Positions 7,957-15,869 are shown, numbered from the stretch's first letter. The stretch: 64,000 nucleotides of DNA from Micromonospora fulviviridis (GCF_014648395.1 NZ_BMRA01000012.1:1-64000), one strand, 5' to 3'. A program made the numbers and translations. Notes: generated from the sequence alone by a model not told the origin.

Positions 7957-8819
7957 CCGACCACCAGGTCGAGCTCCCGGAGCTGCTCGGGATCGGCCAC
8001 CACCTCGATGCCGATGATCCGGTCGGTGACCGTGAAGCTGAGCGCGAGGCGGGTCCGGCCGTCCACGACGACCACCGCGCCGGGCAGCCCGTCCACGAAC
8101 GCGGGCACGGCGGCCTGGGCGCGGCCGTTGAAGAAGTCGGCCACCACCGAGGAGCCGCGCGACTCCGCGGACCCGCCCATCCGCACCGCGGCGGCGTCGG
8201 CGCGCAGCACCACGTACGGGTCGAGGAGGGTCACCAGGTCGTCGAAGCGACCCTCCCGGGACGCGGTGAGGAACGCCTCGACCACCCGGCGCTGGCGGGC
8301 CGGGTCGGCGATCGGGTCGGCCGAGCGGGTCTGCACCCGGCGGCGGGCCCGGCTGGCGATCTGCCGGACCGCCGGGGTGCTGCGGTCCACCACCGGCGCG
8401 ATCTCCTCGAAGGAGACGGCGAACATGTCGTGCAGCACGAACACCAGCCGCTCGGTCGGGCCGAGGGTGGTCAGCACCACCTCGAGCGCCTGGCCGACCG
8501 ACTCGGCGAGCAGCGCCTCCTGCTCCGGATCCCGCCCCCCGACCACCTCCCCCGCCGACCCGTCCCCCGCCTCGTCGGTGGCCTCCTCGTGCCGGCTGCT
8601 CGCGGAACGCAGCCGGTCCAGGCAGACCCGGCCGACCGTGGTGGTCAGCCACCCGGGCAGGTTGTCGATGGCGTCGACGTCGGCGCGGCTCAGCCGCAGC
8701 CAGGTGTCCTGCACGGCGTCGTCGGCCTCGGCGGCGGAACCGAGCATGCGGTGGGCCACCGCGCGCAGGCGCGGGCGCTGCTCCTCGAAGCTGCGGACCA
8801 ACAGGTCGGTGTCGCTCAC
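7953..8819 (-). CDS. ECF RNA polymerase sigma factor with SnoaL-like C-terminal extension (ECF41-like)
   Basis: 288 residues. Region 2 (RAVAHRMLGSAAEADDAVQD, WLTTTVGRVCLDRLRSA) and region 4 (LGPTERLVFVLHDMFAVSF, STPAVRQIASRARRRV) are clear. An extra 110-residue SnoaL-type alpha/beta barrel follows, ending in a DPEQLREL stretch that resembles the NPDKL motif by which such tails contact the sigma core. No anti-sigma gene is adjacent, consistent with autoinhibition by the tail in this group. GTG 8819 is chosen for the usual V-S-D-T start; GTG 8837 would add six residues. The divergent AhpD-like gene carries a matching promoter at 8864-8890. Confidence 0.88.
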   Translation of the reverse strand: MSDTDLLVRSFEEQRPRLRAVAHRMLGSAAEADDAVQDTWLRLSRADVDAIDNLPGWLTTTVGRVCLDRLRSASSRHEEATDEAGDGSAGEVVGGRDPEQEALLAESVGQALEVVLTTLGPTERLVFVLHDMFAVSFEEIAPVVDRSTPAVRQIASRARRRVQTRSADPIADPARQRRVVEAFLTASREGRFDDLVTLLDPYVVLRADAAAVRMGGSAESRGSSVVADFFNGRAQAAVPAFVDGLPGAVVVVDGRTRLALSFTVTDRIIGIEVVADPEQLRELDLVVG

Positions 8820-8863
8820 GGCCTCGCCATCCCCCACGGCCCCCGGGTGACCGCCGTCACATC

Positions 8864-8890
8864 TGTCACGCCGCCGGTCCCGCCCTCGAC
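8864..8890 (+). promoter_or_regulatory. putative ECF41-type promoter of the AhpD-like gene
   Basis: TGTCACG (8864-8870), 16 bases, then CGAC (8887-8890). The published ECF41 consensus is TGTCACA-N16-CGTC, so this differs at one base in each element. It lies 67 bases before the AhpD-like start and next to the sigma gene, as expected for a sigma factor that reads its own neighbour. Confidence 0.65.
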
Positions 8891-8956
8891 ATCCCGGTGA
8901 CGGACGACGACAGCGGCCGCGCGAAGAACGCCGGCCAGCCTAACAGGACAGGACGG

Positions 8957-9427
8957 ATGAAAATGTCTCTCGAGGCTCGCATCCAGAACCCGGCAGCCCT
9001 CCTCCCCGACGCCGTGAAGGCGGTCAACCTGCTCTACAAGTCCGCGTACTCGGCCGGCGTGCCGGGCACCACCCTGGAACTTGTCCACCTGCGGGCCAGC
9101 CAGATCAACGGGTGCAGCGCCTGCGTCGACTCCGGTGCGCGCGGCGCCCGGAAGAACGGCGAGACCGAGGAGCGGCTCTTCGCGGTGGCCGCCTGGCGCG
9201 AGACGCCGTACTTCACCGACGCGGAGCGGGCCGCCCTAGACCTGGCCGAGCACGCGACCCGGCTCGCCGACCGCGGCGACGCCGTGCCGGACGAGGTGTG
9301 GGACGAGGCGGCCAGGCACTTCGGGGAGAAGGAACTGGCGGCGCTGGTGCTCTGGATCGCCACCACCAACTTCTTCAACCGGATCAACGCCACCACCCGG
9401 CAGCCGGCCCCCCAGAACTGGGGCTGA
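8957..9427 (+). CDS. AhpD/carboxymuconolactone-decarboxylase-fold protein
   Basis: 156 residues, all-helical AhpD-like fold. The redox motif is visible as INGCSACVDSGARGARKNGE, a C-x-x-C pair at about residues 54-57. The His that normally follows four residues after the second Cys (CVDMH in relatives) is Gly here. Members act as alkylhydroperoxidases or peroxidase-coupled thiol proteins. ATG 8957 is preceded by an AGGACAGGACGG purine stretch. The gene is divergent from an ECF41-like sigma gene, and this pairing (sigma factor plus carboxymuconolactone decarboxylase) is typical of the group, so the sigma factor most likely drives it. Confidence 0.88.
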   Translation: MKMSLEARIQNPAALLPDAVKAVNLLYKSAYSAGVPGTTLELVHLRASQINGCSACVDSGARGARKNGETEERLFAVAAWRETPYFTDAERAALDLAEHATRLADRGDAVPDEVWDEAARHFGEKELAALVLWIATTNFFNRINATTRQPAPQNWG

Positions 9428-9572
9428 CGGCGACCGGTCCGGGGCGGGGGTGTGCGCACCTCCGCCCCGCGCGGCACGCTCAGCGGGTCCGGTGCGTTTG
9501 GTCCTCGCAACCGCGGGAAAAGGCGGCACGTTCGGACTCGACCATTTTCGCGCCGAGGAGGCCCGAGGTGGC

Positions 9573-10247
9573 ATGCAGGAGCGGTTCAGCACTCCGGTAG
9601 GCGCGGAGCGGGACCCCAGACGGGTCGTCGCCTTCAGTGACGCGGTCGTTGCCATCGCCGTCACGCTGCTCGTCCTGGAGATCCGCCCGCCCGAGGACAC
9701 CCGACACCTGTGGCAGGGCCTCCGGGAACTCTGGCCGTCATACGCGGCGTACTTCATCACCTTCCTGCTCATCGGCCAGATGTGGGTGAACCACCACGTC
9801 ATGTTCGACCACATCCGCTCCGCGGATCGCCTGGTACTGCTCTTCAACACCCTCCTGTTGATGCAGATCGCGTTCCTTCCCTTCTCCTCCGCCGTCCTGG
9901 CCAGCGCGTTCGAGTCCGGTGAGGGGGAGCGAACCGCCGTCGTCTTCTACGGAATCTCCTACGAGGTGGCGGCAATCCTGTTCAACGTCATCTGGGAGTA
10001 CGCGCGGCACGGCCGCCGCCTGCTGGATCCGGCCACCGACTCGGCCAGTGCGGCGGCGATCAGCAGGCGCTTCCGGCCGGCACCCGTGTGGATCGCCGTC
10101 GGAACCGCCCTGGGCGCCTGGCACCCCGTACTCGGCGTGGCGGTACTCGCCGCGTTCATTCCGTTCTACTGGTGGCCGATCAAGGGCGAGGTCGCCAGCA
10201 TCAAACGGGCCCGCGAGCGCGCTGGTGGAGAATCCGCTGCCTCGTGA
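9573..10247 (+). CDS. TMEM175/DUF1211-family potassium channel-like membrane protein
   Basis: 224 residues with about six transmembrane segments. The family signature is RVVAFSDAVVAIAVTLLVLE in helix 1. A second conserved block (YAAYFITFLLIGQMWVNHH) lies in helices 2-3. Characterised bacterial relatives are tetrameric leak K+ channels. The ATG at 9573 is used because the preceding sequence has a GAGG-rich ribosome site and the membrane signature then begins at the expected place; the open frame continues upstream without similarity. Confidence 0.87.
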   Translation: MQERFSTPVGAERDPRRVVAFSDAVVAIAVTLLVLEIRPPEDTRHLWQGLRELWPSYAAYFITFLLIGQMWVNHHVMFDHIRSADRLVLLFNTLLLMQIAFLPFSSAVLASAFESGEGERTAVVFYGISYEVAAILFNVIWEYARHGRRLLDPATDSASAAAISRRFRPAPVWIAVGTALGAWHPVLGVAVLAAFIPFYWWPIKGEVASIKRARERAGGESAAS

Positions 10248-10318
10248 CTTCGGAGCACCTGTGGAATCACCCGGAGCGGGTGATGACCGGCCACGACCGG
10301 CGTTCCTACGGTTGATTC

Positions 10319-12472
10319 ATGGCCGAGCAGCGTCCGACGCCTGCGCATCCGACGCCTCACCTCGCCGCGGCGCACCGGAACGGCGAGCGGCAGCGGGATC
10401 TTCCGCCCGAACTCGACCCGGGTTCGATCGCCGTGCTCAGTGGTGCCACGTTCATGTACTCCGACCCGACCGGCGACATCCCGGCGGGCTCGATTGGTGG
10501 GCTCGTTCATCTCGACACCCGGTTGTTGAACCGGTGGATGCTCACCGTGAACGGAGCACCGCTGCTGGTTCTCCGCTCCGGGACGGTTGACCACTACTCG
10601 GCGGAGTTCTACTTGGCCAATCCGGAACTGCCGGACCTGCCGGCGGACGCCCTCACCGTCCGCCGACGCCGCTATCTCGGTGAGGGCCTGCATGAGCGGA
10701 TCGAAGTGCACTACTCAGCCACCGAGCCCGTTCGTGTCGAGCTGCGGCTGGGGGTTGGCAGCGACTTCGCCGACCTCCTGGAGATCAAGTCCGGCGTGCG
10801 GGAACGCACCGAGGCCATCGCCCGACGGCACCGAGCGGACAGCGGTCGATTGCTGTTCCGCTACGAGGCCGGCGACTTCGTCGCCCAGACCGAGGTGCAT
10901 GGGTCGCCAGTACCGGACCGGGTGGACGGTGATGACTTCGTCTGGGTGCTCGACCTCCCGCCCGGTGGTGACTGGGGGGTCGATCTGAAGGTCTCCCTGC
11001 CGCCGGGCATGGGGGTGGTGGAGCCGGTGCGCGGCGACTTCGAGGACGTCTTCCGGCACAGCGCCGTCGATCCTGCCGCCCGGTGGCGCTCGGTGGTCGC
11101 GCGATTCAGCAGCGACAGCGACCTGTTCGAGCAGGTCATCGAGCAGACCCTCACGGACCTGGTCGCACTGCGTCTGGAAGCCGAAATGAACGGGCAACGG
11201 GTCGCCCTGCCGGCAGCAGGACTGCCGTGGTTTCTCACCTTCTTCGGACGGGACACGCTGATCACGGCCTACCAGACGCTCATCGGCGGCCCGCGCCTGG
11301 CCAAGGGGGCCCTGGTGGCGCTCGCGGGGTTGCAGGGCCGCAAGGTCGATGACTTCACCGACGAGGAGCCGGGAAAGATTCTGCACGAGGTGCGCAACGG
11401 CGAGTTGACCCGGACCGGGCAGAAGCCCTACAGCCCGTACTACGGCACCGCGGACGCGACCCAGCTCTGGCTCATTCTGCTCTCCGAGTACTGGCGGTTC
11501 ACCGGCGACGACGAACTGGTCCGGTCGCTGCGCCCCAACGCCCTGGCCGCGCTCGAGTGGATCGACCGGTACGGCGACCGCGACGGCGACGGCTACGTCG
11601 AGTACCTGACCCGGTCCCCGGAGGGGCTGGGCAACCAGTGCTGGCGTGACTCGTGGGACGGGGTCCGGTTCTCCGACGGCCGGTTGCCGGTGCTGCCGAT
11701 CGCCACATGTGAGATCCAGGGCTACACGTACGACGCGAAACTGCGCCTTGCTGAGTTGGCCGAGGGTCCCTTCGGTGATCCTGACCTGGCACGGCGCCTG
11801 CGCGCGGACGCCGAGCGGCTCCGGGCTGCGTTCAACCGGGACTTCTGGGTGGAGGAGCGGGGTGGGTACTACGCCGTCGGGATCGACGGTGACAAGAACC
11901 GGATCGATTCCATCACCTCCAACGTCGGGCACCTGCTGTGGAGTGGGATCGTGCCGGAGGAACGCGCCGGGCAGGTGGTGCGGCAGTTGATGGCGGACTC
12001 GATGTTCTCCGGTTGGGGGATCCGCACCCTGTCGATGGACGAGGCGGCGTACAACCCGATCGGATACCACCTGGGCACGGTGTGGCCGCACGACAACTCC
12101 ATCGCGGTGCTCGGAATGGCACGCTACGGATACCGGGAGGAGGCGAACCGGGTCTCCCTGGCGCTGTTGGAGGCGGCGAAGGCGTTCAGTTTCCGACTGC
12201 CGGAGGCGATCGCCGGCTATCAACGGGCGCGCTCAACCTGGCCGGTGCAGTACCCCACCGCGTGCAGCCCGCAGGCCTGGGCGGCAGGCGCGCCGCTGAA
12301 CTTCCTCCGGAGCATGCTCGGCCTCGATGCGGTCAACGGCAAGCTGGTGGTCGACCCGCAGGTCCCCGAGGAGATCGGACGGATCATGATCAACGGGGTG
12401 CGGGCGTTCGGTCGGCACTGGGACGTCGAGGCGGTGGGCTCCGCCGGATACGTCCGGCTGGCCGAGCCCTGA
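10319..12472 (+). CDS. glycogen-debranching-like glycosidase (amylo-alpha-1,6-glucosidase family)
   Basis: 717 residues, two domains. Residues 25-225 form the N-terminal beta-sandwich of glycogen debranching enzymes (LSGATFMYSD, GLVHLDTRLLNRW). From about 260 comes an (alpha/alpha)6 catalytic barrel with PWFLTFFGRDTLITAYQ, GKILHEVRNGEL, YYGTADATQLWL and TVWPHDNSIA. These blocks are typical of the actinobacterial trehalase-fold group annotated as glycogen debranching enzymes. It probably removes glucose from alpha-glucans inside the cell; exact linkage is not evident. No Shine-Dalgarno precedes the ATG. A tiny GTG-started gene follows 32 bp downstream. Confidence 0.87.
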   Translation: MAEQRPTPAHPTPHLAAAHRNGERQRDLPPELDPGSIAVLSGATFMYSDPTGDIPAGSIGGLVHLDTRLLNRWMLTVNGAPLLVLRSGTVDHYSAEFYLANPELPDLPADALTVRRRRYLGEGLHERIEVHYSATEPVRVELRLGVGSDFADLLEIKSGVRERTEAIARRHRADSGRLLFRYEAGDFVAQTEVHGSPVPDRVDGDDFVWVLDLPPGGDWGVDLKVSLPPGMGVVEPVRGDFEDVFRHSAVDPAARWRSVVARFSSDSDLFEQVIEQTLTDLVALRLEAEMNGQRVALPAAGLPWFLTFFGRDTLITAYQTLIGGPRLAKGALVALAGLQGRKVDDFTDEEPGKILHEVRNGELTRTGQKPYSPYYGTADATQLWLILLSEYWRFTGDDELVRSLRPNALAALEWIDRYGDRDGDGYVEYLTRSPEGLGNQCWRDSWDGVRFSDGRLPVLPIATCEIQGYTYDAKLRLAELAEGPFGDPDLARRLRADAERLRAAFNRDFWVEERGGYYAVGIDGDKNRIDSITSNVGHLLWSGIVPEERAGQVVRQLMADSMFSGWGIRTLSMDEAAYNPIGYHLGTVWPHDNSIAVLGMARYGYREEANRVSLALLEAAKAFSFRLPEAIAGYQRARSTWPVQYPTACSPQAWAAGAPLNFLRSMLGLDAVNGKLVVDPQVPEEIGRIMINGVRAFGRHWDVEAVGSAGYVRLAEP

Positions 12473-12504
12473 CCGGTCACACCGGCCACGAGGACTCGGA
12501 GGCG

Positions 12505-12675
12505 GTGTTGCCGCTGCCCGAGGTCATCTGGCTCGCTCTGCTTGAGCACCAGGAGCGCCAGCAGGCCGAACGGGCTGCCCTCGCCGAGGTCTGGGAGGAC
12601 CACAAGGTCTACGCCCACGCCAACCTTGATGCCATGCGTCAGGCGCTCGGCAAGCTGGACGGGCGGCTGTCATGA
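12505..12675 (+). CDS. small helical protein of unknown function
   Basis: 56 residues from a GTG preceded by GGAGG at good spacing. The sequence is a single amphipathic helix-rich chain (LLEHQERQQAERAALAEVWE, then LDAMRQALGKLDGRLS). The stop overlaps an ATG in the form ATGA, so it was coupled to a following gene, of which only a 34-codon remnant survives. Its last ten codons are repeated at 16760 with a synonymous Leu change, which supports real coding use. No function recognised. Confidence 0.5.
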   Translation: MLPLPEVIWLALLEHQERQQAERAALAEVWEDHKVYAHANLDAMRQALGKLDGRLS

Positions 12676-12715
12676 ACCGCGTCGCTGTCATCGGGCCGTC
12701 TCGCGGCGGCCACCG
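12643..12715 (+). repeat. 73-bp direct repeat, left copy
   Basis: Matches 16760-16832 at 70 of 73 positions. The copy covers the last 33 bases of the small gene and the first 44 bases of the remnant starting at 12672. Similarity stops abruptly on both sides. The two copies bracket about 4.0 kb that contains small membrane genes and an epoxide hydrolase. Confidence 0.85.
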
Positions 12716-12776
12716 CTCCGCCGGCGACGCCAGGCCGGCCCGCAGGGCGATGCGGACCGAAGCAACCGACGGCTGA
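12672..12776 (+). pseudogene. remnant of a gene translationally coupled to the small helical protein
   Basis: ATG at 12672 overlaps the upstream stop (ATGA). The reading starts MNRVAVIGPSRGGHRS and ends after 34 codons. M-N-R-V-A-V-I-G-P-S is how many small P-loop kinases begin, but the expected G-K-S/T is absent (G-G-H-R here). The right repeat copy (16789 onward) has the same start and then diverges into the tRNA region, so both look like truncated 5-prime ends. Assignment to a P-loop kinase is tentative. Confidence 0.4.
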
Positions 12777-12918
12777 CGTTGGGCGGCCGGCGCCTCTGAG
12801 CACTTGCCACCGAGTTGCTTGACGTCGGCGGCCAACCCCGAGCGAGGCTTGTGCGGGTGCCATATAAGTCTGTCGATTAGCTTCATGGCCTCTGCGGTTG
12901 AGTCGGACAATCAGGGCC

Positions 12919-13182
12919 ATGCGGACACGTTGGGTTCAGGGAGCGATCACGAGACGCAGGAGCCACTCAAGCATTCGGCAAGCGTTGGTCCTTGCGTTCG
13001 GGGTGGGGGCGCTGACCGGGGCGATCGGCGCGCTGACACTGCGACGTCGCAGGCAGGCGGGTGAATTCCCGGCGGTTGATGTCCCCGGCCATCTGGCAGG
13101 CACCGCCTTGCCGCCTCTGGGCTGGCGATCCGACGAACCCTCGCCGGGCTCAGTGAGGTCGCCAGTGGTGCAGCAGGGCTGA
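12919..13182 (+). CDS. small single-pass membrane protein
   Basis: 87 residues from ATG 12919. A basic N-terminus (RTRWVQGAITRRR) precedes one hydrophobic helix (ALVLAFGVGALTGAIGAL) and a basic stop (RRRRQ), followed by a Pro-rich tail. Not recognised as a named family. It lies 93 bp before the Holin-X gene on the same strand, so it may belong to that transcript. No strong ribosome site is visible. Confidence 0.45.
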   Translation: MRTRWVQGAITRRRSHSSIRQALVLAFGVGALTGAIGALTLRRRRQAGEFPAVDVPGHLAGTALPPLGWRSDEPSPGSVRSPVVQQG

Positions 13183-13275
13183 CCTGGTCCCGCCGCAGCA
13201 GTCGGACTTGCCCAACCACATCACCGTCGCCGGCATCGCTGGCCATTCCGGTACGTCAAAACTAGTGAGGCACGT

Positions 13276-13707
13276 ATGCCAGAAGATTCCAGCGGCAGCT
13301 CTGGTGCCGCCTCTGCTGACACGCCGGTCGCTGAGCTGGTGCAGCGCGCCACCGAACAGATCACCCGACTGGTTCGGGACGAGCTGACGATGGCACGTGC
13401 GGAGATGACCGCGAAGGGCAAGCGGGCCGGCATGGGCGCCGGGTTGCTCGGCGGCGGCGCCATGCTCGGCTTTTACGGCGTCGGTGCCGTCGTCGCCGCA
13501 GTGGTGCTGACCCTGGGCGCGTTCATGCCGGACGCGCTGGCTGCCCTCATCGTCGCCGTCGTCCTGTTCATCGCCGCAGCAGTAGCGGCACGACGCGGAA
13601 AAAAGCAGGTCACCAAGGCCATGCCAGCCACGCCCACGGCGACCAGGGACAGCGTGCAAGCAGACATCGAGACGATACGCGGCGCGGCAGGTCGGAGGCG
13701 ACCATGA
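13276..13707 (+). CDS. phage holin family protein (actinobacterial Holin-X, DUF1469-like)
   Basis: 143 residues. A cytoplasmic N-terminal helix (PVAELVQRATEQITRLVRDE) is followed by two long hydrophobic helices and a charged C-terminal tail. This is the standard shape of the Putative Actinobacterial Holin-X family, named for similarity to holins but common in non-phage chromosomal loci. The stop overlaps the next ATG by four bases (13704-13707), so it is co-translated with the DUF3618 gene. No lysin or phage structural gene is nearby; an envelope-stress or membrane-organising role is more likely than lysis. Confidence 0.8.
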   Translation: MPEDSSGSSGAASADTPVAELVQRATEQITRLVRDELTMARAEMTAKGKRAGMGAGLLGGGAMLGFYGVGAVVAAVVLTLGAFMPDALAALIVAVVLFIAAAVAARRGKKQVTKAMPATPTATRDSVQADIETIRGAAGRRRP

Positions 13708-14174
13708 GCACGGCAAGCCCAAGCGAGCCGGACAAAGTTCGGCAGGACATCCAGCACACGCGGGCGGAGCTGGGGGAAACCGTCGCCGCTCTGGCAGCCA
13801 AGACCGACGTCAAGACCCGCCTCGGCGGCAAGGCCACCTCAGCGGCCGGTGGACTCCGGCAGCGCTTGACCACAGCCAGCCAGTCAGCGAAGACCTCGGC
13901 AACGCAGAGGTTCCGCACGGTGAGCCAGAAAGCCTCCCGGCGGGCCGCGACCGCCAAGCAGAAGACCCGTCAGGCCATGACCAAGGCACGCGGCTCCGCC
14001 CAAGCCGGTGCCCAGACCACCGGCAAGACCGAGTCCACCGAGGTAACCTCCGCCCGTGCCATGACAGCGAAGGTCGGCACCGCGGTACGCGCCAAACCCC
14101 TGCCGGTCCTCGCGGCCGCCGGCGCCGCAGCCGCCCTCACGGTCGTGGCCTACCGACGCCGCCGGACGAGATGA
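13704..14174 (+). CDS. DUF3618-family protein
   Basis: 156 residues. The N-terminal signature DKVRQDIQHTRAELGETVAALAAKTDV is the DUF3618 block. A long Ala/Lys/Thr-rich segment and one C-terminal transmembrane helix (LPVLAAAGAAAALTVVAY) with a basic RRRR tail follow. Tail-anchored topology is predicted, with the charged helix in the cytoplasm. Such proteins regularly accompany Holin-X genes, as here through a 4-bp ATGA overlap. Molecular function unknown. Confidence 0.78.
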   Translation: MSTASPSEPDKVRQDIQHTRAELGETVAALAAKTDVKTRLGGKATSAAGGLRQRLTTASQSAKTSATQRFRTVSQKASRRAATAKQKTRQAMTKARGSAQAGAQTTGKTESTEVTSARAMTAKVGTAVRAKPLPVLAAAGAAAALTVVAYRRRRTR

Positions 14175-14248
14175 CCAACAGCGCCGCTGCGACCCGTGAG
14201 GGTGTGGTTTTCTTCGACCTGGCCTTGGCCTTCGCCGCCAGCTGGCCG

Positions 14249-14265
14249 TGTCCCGTCACGGGACA
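14249..14265. promoter_or_regulatory. 7-bp inverted repeat in the 14175-14502 intergenic region
   Basis: TGTCCCG-TCA-CGGGACA, a perfect palindrome with three-base centre, 75 bp after the DUF3618 gene. It could be an operator or a weak terminator. Elsewhere in this 328-bp gap only the leader ORF and hairpin listed separately are seen. Confidence 0.35.
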
Positions 14266-14410
14266 TGCTTGACACTCGCGTCCCACCAGATGCCCGACAT
14301 GATCCTCAATGCGCGTCGCGGAAGCCTTCACCGTCCGCAAGGGGGCGGGCATCGCGGCAGAAGATGGCGTGTATGGTGACCGCTGTCAGCGATGAGGGGA
14401 GGTGAGCCCG

Positions 14411-14464
14411 GTGAGAACCCAAAGTCACGTCTGGGCGCTCCACCCGGCCATCCCTGTCCGCTGA
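14411..14464 (+). CDS. possible 17-residue leader peptide upstream of the epoxide hydrolase
   Basis: GTG 14411 follows a strong GGGGAGGTGAGCCCG ribosome site. The peptide reads VRTQSHVWALHPAIPVR and ends at TGA 14462-14464, 38 bases before the hydrolase ATG. No run of a single amino acid is present, so classical amino-acid attenuation is not obvious. The hairpin at 14484-14498 lies directly after it. Real translation is unproven. Confidence 0.35.
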   Translation: MRTQSHVWALHPAIPVR

Positions 14465-14483
14465 CCTCCGCGTCGGGGAGCGC

Positions 14484-14498
14484 CCTCCTAACCGGAGG
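14484..14498 (+). promoter_or_regulatory. ribosome-binding-site hairpin of the epoxide hydrolase gene
   Basis: CCTCC (14484-14488) can pair with the Shine-Dalgarno GGAGG (14494-14498) across a five-base loop. A second CCTCC at 14465-14469 could also mask it, or instead pair with GGAG at 14477-14480. The arrangement would allow upstream translation to open or close the start. Inference from sequence only. Confidence 0.35.
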
Positions 14499-14502
14499 AA
14501 CA

Positions 14503-15651
14503 ATGACCTTCTCCCCGTTTCGTATCGACGTATCGGACGTTGTACTCGACGACCTGCGGGCTAGGCTGGCCCGTACCCGCTTCACGGACCGCAGTGGCGA
14601 TCGGCCGTGGCAGGCCGGCACGGACCCCGATTACCTGCGGCATCTGGTCTCCTACTGGATCGATACGTTCGACTGGCGGGCCCGCGAAGCCGAACTCAAC
14701 GCATTGCCCCATTTCCAGACCCAGATCGACGGCCGGCGCATGCACTTCCTTCGCGTGCCCGGGGTGCGCCCGGCAGGCTCGCCAGCGCTGCCGCTGATCC
14801 TGAGTCACGGCTGGCCCAGCAGCTTCGTGGAGATGTTGCCGCTGGTCGACCGTCTGACCAACCCCGCGAAGTACAGGGGCGACCCCGCCGACGCGTTCGA
14901 CGTGGTGGTGCCCTCCCTGCCCGGTTTCCTCTACTCGGAGCTGCCGAAGGGCCCGCTCACCCGCGCCGCGATGGCGCGGACGTTGCACCTGTTGATGACC
15001 GACGTCCTCGGCTACCAGCGCTACGGCGCCTTCGGCGGCGACGTCGGTGGCGTGGTCACCGGCTGGCTCGGCGCTCTGTACCCCGAGCAGGTGGTCGGCA
15101 TTCACATGATCCATCCACCGTTCCCGGCCAGTTTCGACTCCCACCCGCTGTCCCCCGCCGAACAGGCGTTTCTTGATGCCGAAGCGGTTTACGACCAGAC
15201 CGATGGCGGCTACAGCGCCATCATGGGCACCCGGCCGGACACCATCGCCGCGGCGCTGGTCGACTCGCCGGTCGGACTGGCCGCCTGGCTCGTCGACAAG
15301 TACCGGGACTGGAGCGACAACCACGGAAACCTGGAAAGCCGCTTCGACCGGGACACCCTGCTGACGATCATCACCCTGTACTGGGCGAGCGGCACGATCG
15401 GCTCCTCGTTCCGGCAGTACTTCGACTTCCACCACAACAGTCCGCGGCCCGACATCACCGTGCCGGCCGCGTTCACGGTGAGCACCGAACCGTCGATGGC
15501 CAACTTCCCGCGCGAGATCGCCGAACGCGCCTGCACCGACATCCGGCACTGGAGCGAACCAGGTAGGGGTGGGCACTTCATGCCGCTGGAAGAACCGGAC
15601 CTGCTCGCCCGCGAACTGAGGCAGTTCTTCACGTCGCTCCGCCCGTACTGA
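14503..15651 (+). CDS. epoxide hydrolase (alpha/beta hydrolase with EHN domain)
   Basis: 382 residues. The N-terminal epoxide-hydrolase domain (FRIDVSDVVLDDLRARLART, WRAREAELNALPHFQTQIDG) is intact. The alpha/beta core shows the oxyanion motif HGWPSSFVE, the nucleophile elbow GAFGGDVGGVV with catalytic Asp, and the C-terminal His in GRGGHFMPLEEP. Such enzymes hydrolyse epoxides to diols through an Asp ester. Cytoplasmic; no signal peptide. The start is fixed by GGAGG four bases before ATG 14503. A strong hairpin terminator follows at 15659, so this is a single-gene unit. Confidence 0.92.
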   Translation: MTFSPFRIDVSDVVLDDLRARLARTRFTDRSGDRPWQAGTDPDYLRHLVSYWIDTFDWRAREAELNALPHFQTQIDGRRMHFLRVPGVRPAGSPALPLILSHGWPSSFVEMLPLVDRLTNPAKYRGDPADAFDVVVPSLPGFLYSELPKGPLTRAAMARTLHLLMTDVLGYQRYGAFGGDVGGVVTGWLGALYPEQVVGIHMIHPPFPASFDSHPLSPAEQAFLDAEAVYDQTDGGYSAIMGTRPDTIAAALVDSPVGLAAWLVDKYRDWSDNHGNLESRFDRDTLLTIITLYWASGTIGSSFRQYFDFHHNSPRPDITVPAAFTVSTEPSMANFPREIAERACTDIRHWSEPGRGGHFMPLEEPDLLARELRQFFTSLRPY

Positions 15652-15658
15652 TCAGCAA

Positions 15659-15687
15659 GGGAGCCGGGCCACATCGGCCCGGCTCCC
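15659..15687 (+). terminator. rho-independent-type terminator hairpin after the epoxide hydrolase
   Basis: GGGAGCCGGGCC, loop ACATC, GGCCCGGCTCCC: a perfect 12-bp stem eight bases after the stop. There is no U-run, as is usual in GC-rich actinobacteria. Confidence 0.8.
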
Positions 15688-15869
15688 ACTTCCAACGTCC
15701 GATGTCATGCATGTCCTGGGACGGATTCGTCAAGCATGTGGTGGGACTAGACACGCCGGCAGCCCGCCGTCCGGTCTCGGGATCTGCGTGGCAGATCGGT
15801 CCCAGGGCCTGCGTGACACCCAAGTGTTGGTGGAGTTGAGCGTGATGGACGAGCAGTGGACTGCCTCGG

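Noticed and set aside
13276..14174. Prophage remnant suggested by the Holin-X name
   Set aside because: No phage structural, lysin or integrase genes; Holin-X/DUF3618 pairs are ordinary chromosomal genes in actinobacteria.
14269..14297. TTGACA as a -35 box for the epoxide hydrolase
   Set aside because: No acceptable -10 hexamer occurs at 16-19 bp spacing.
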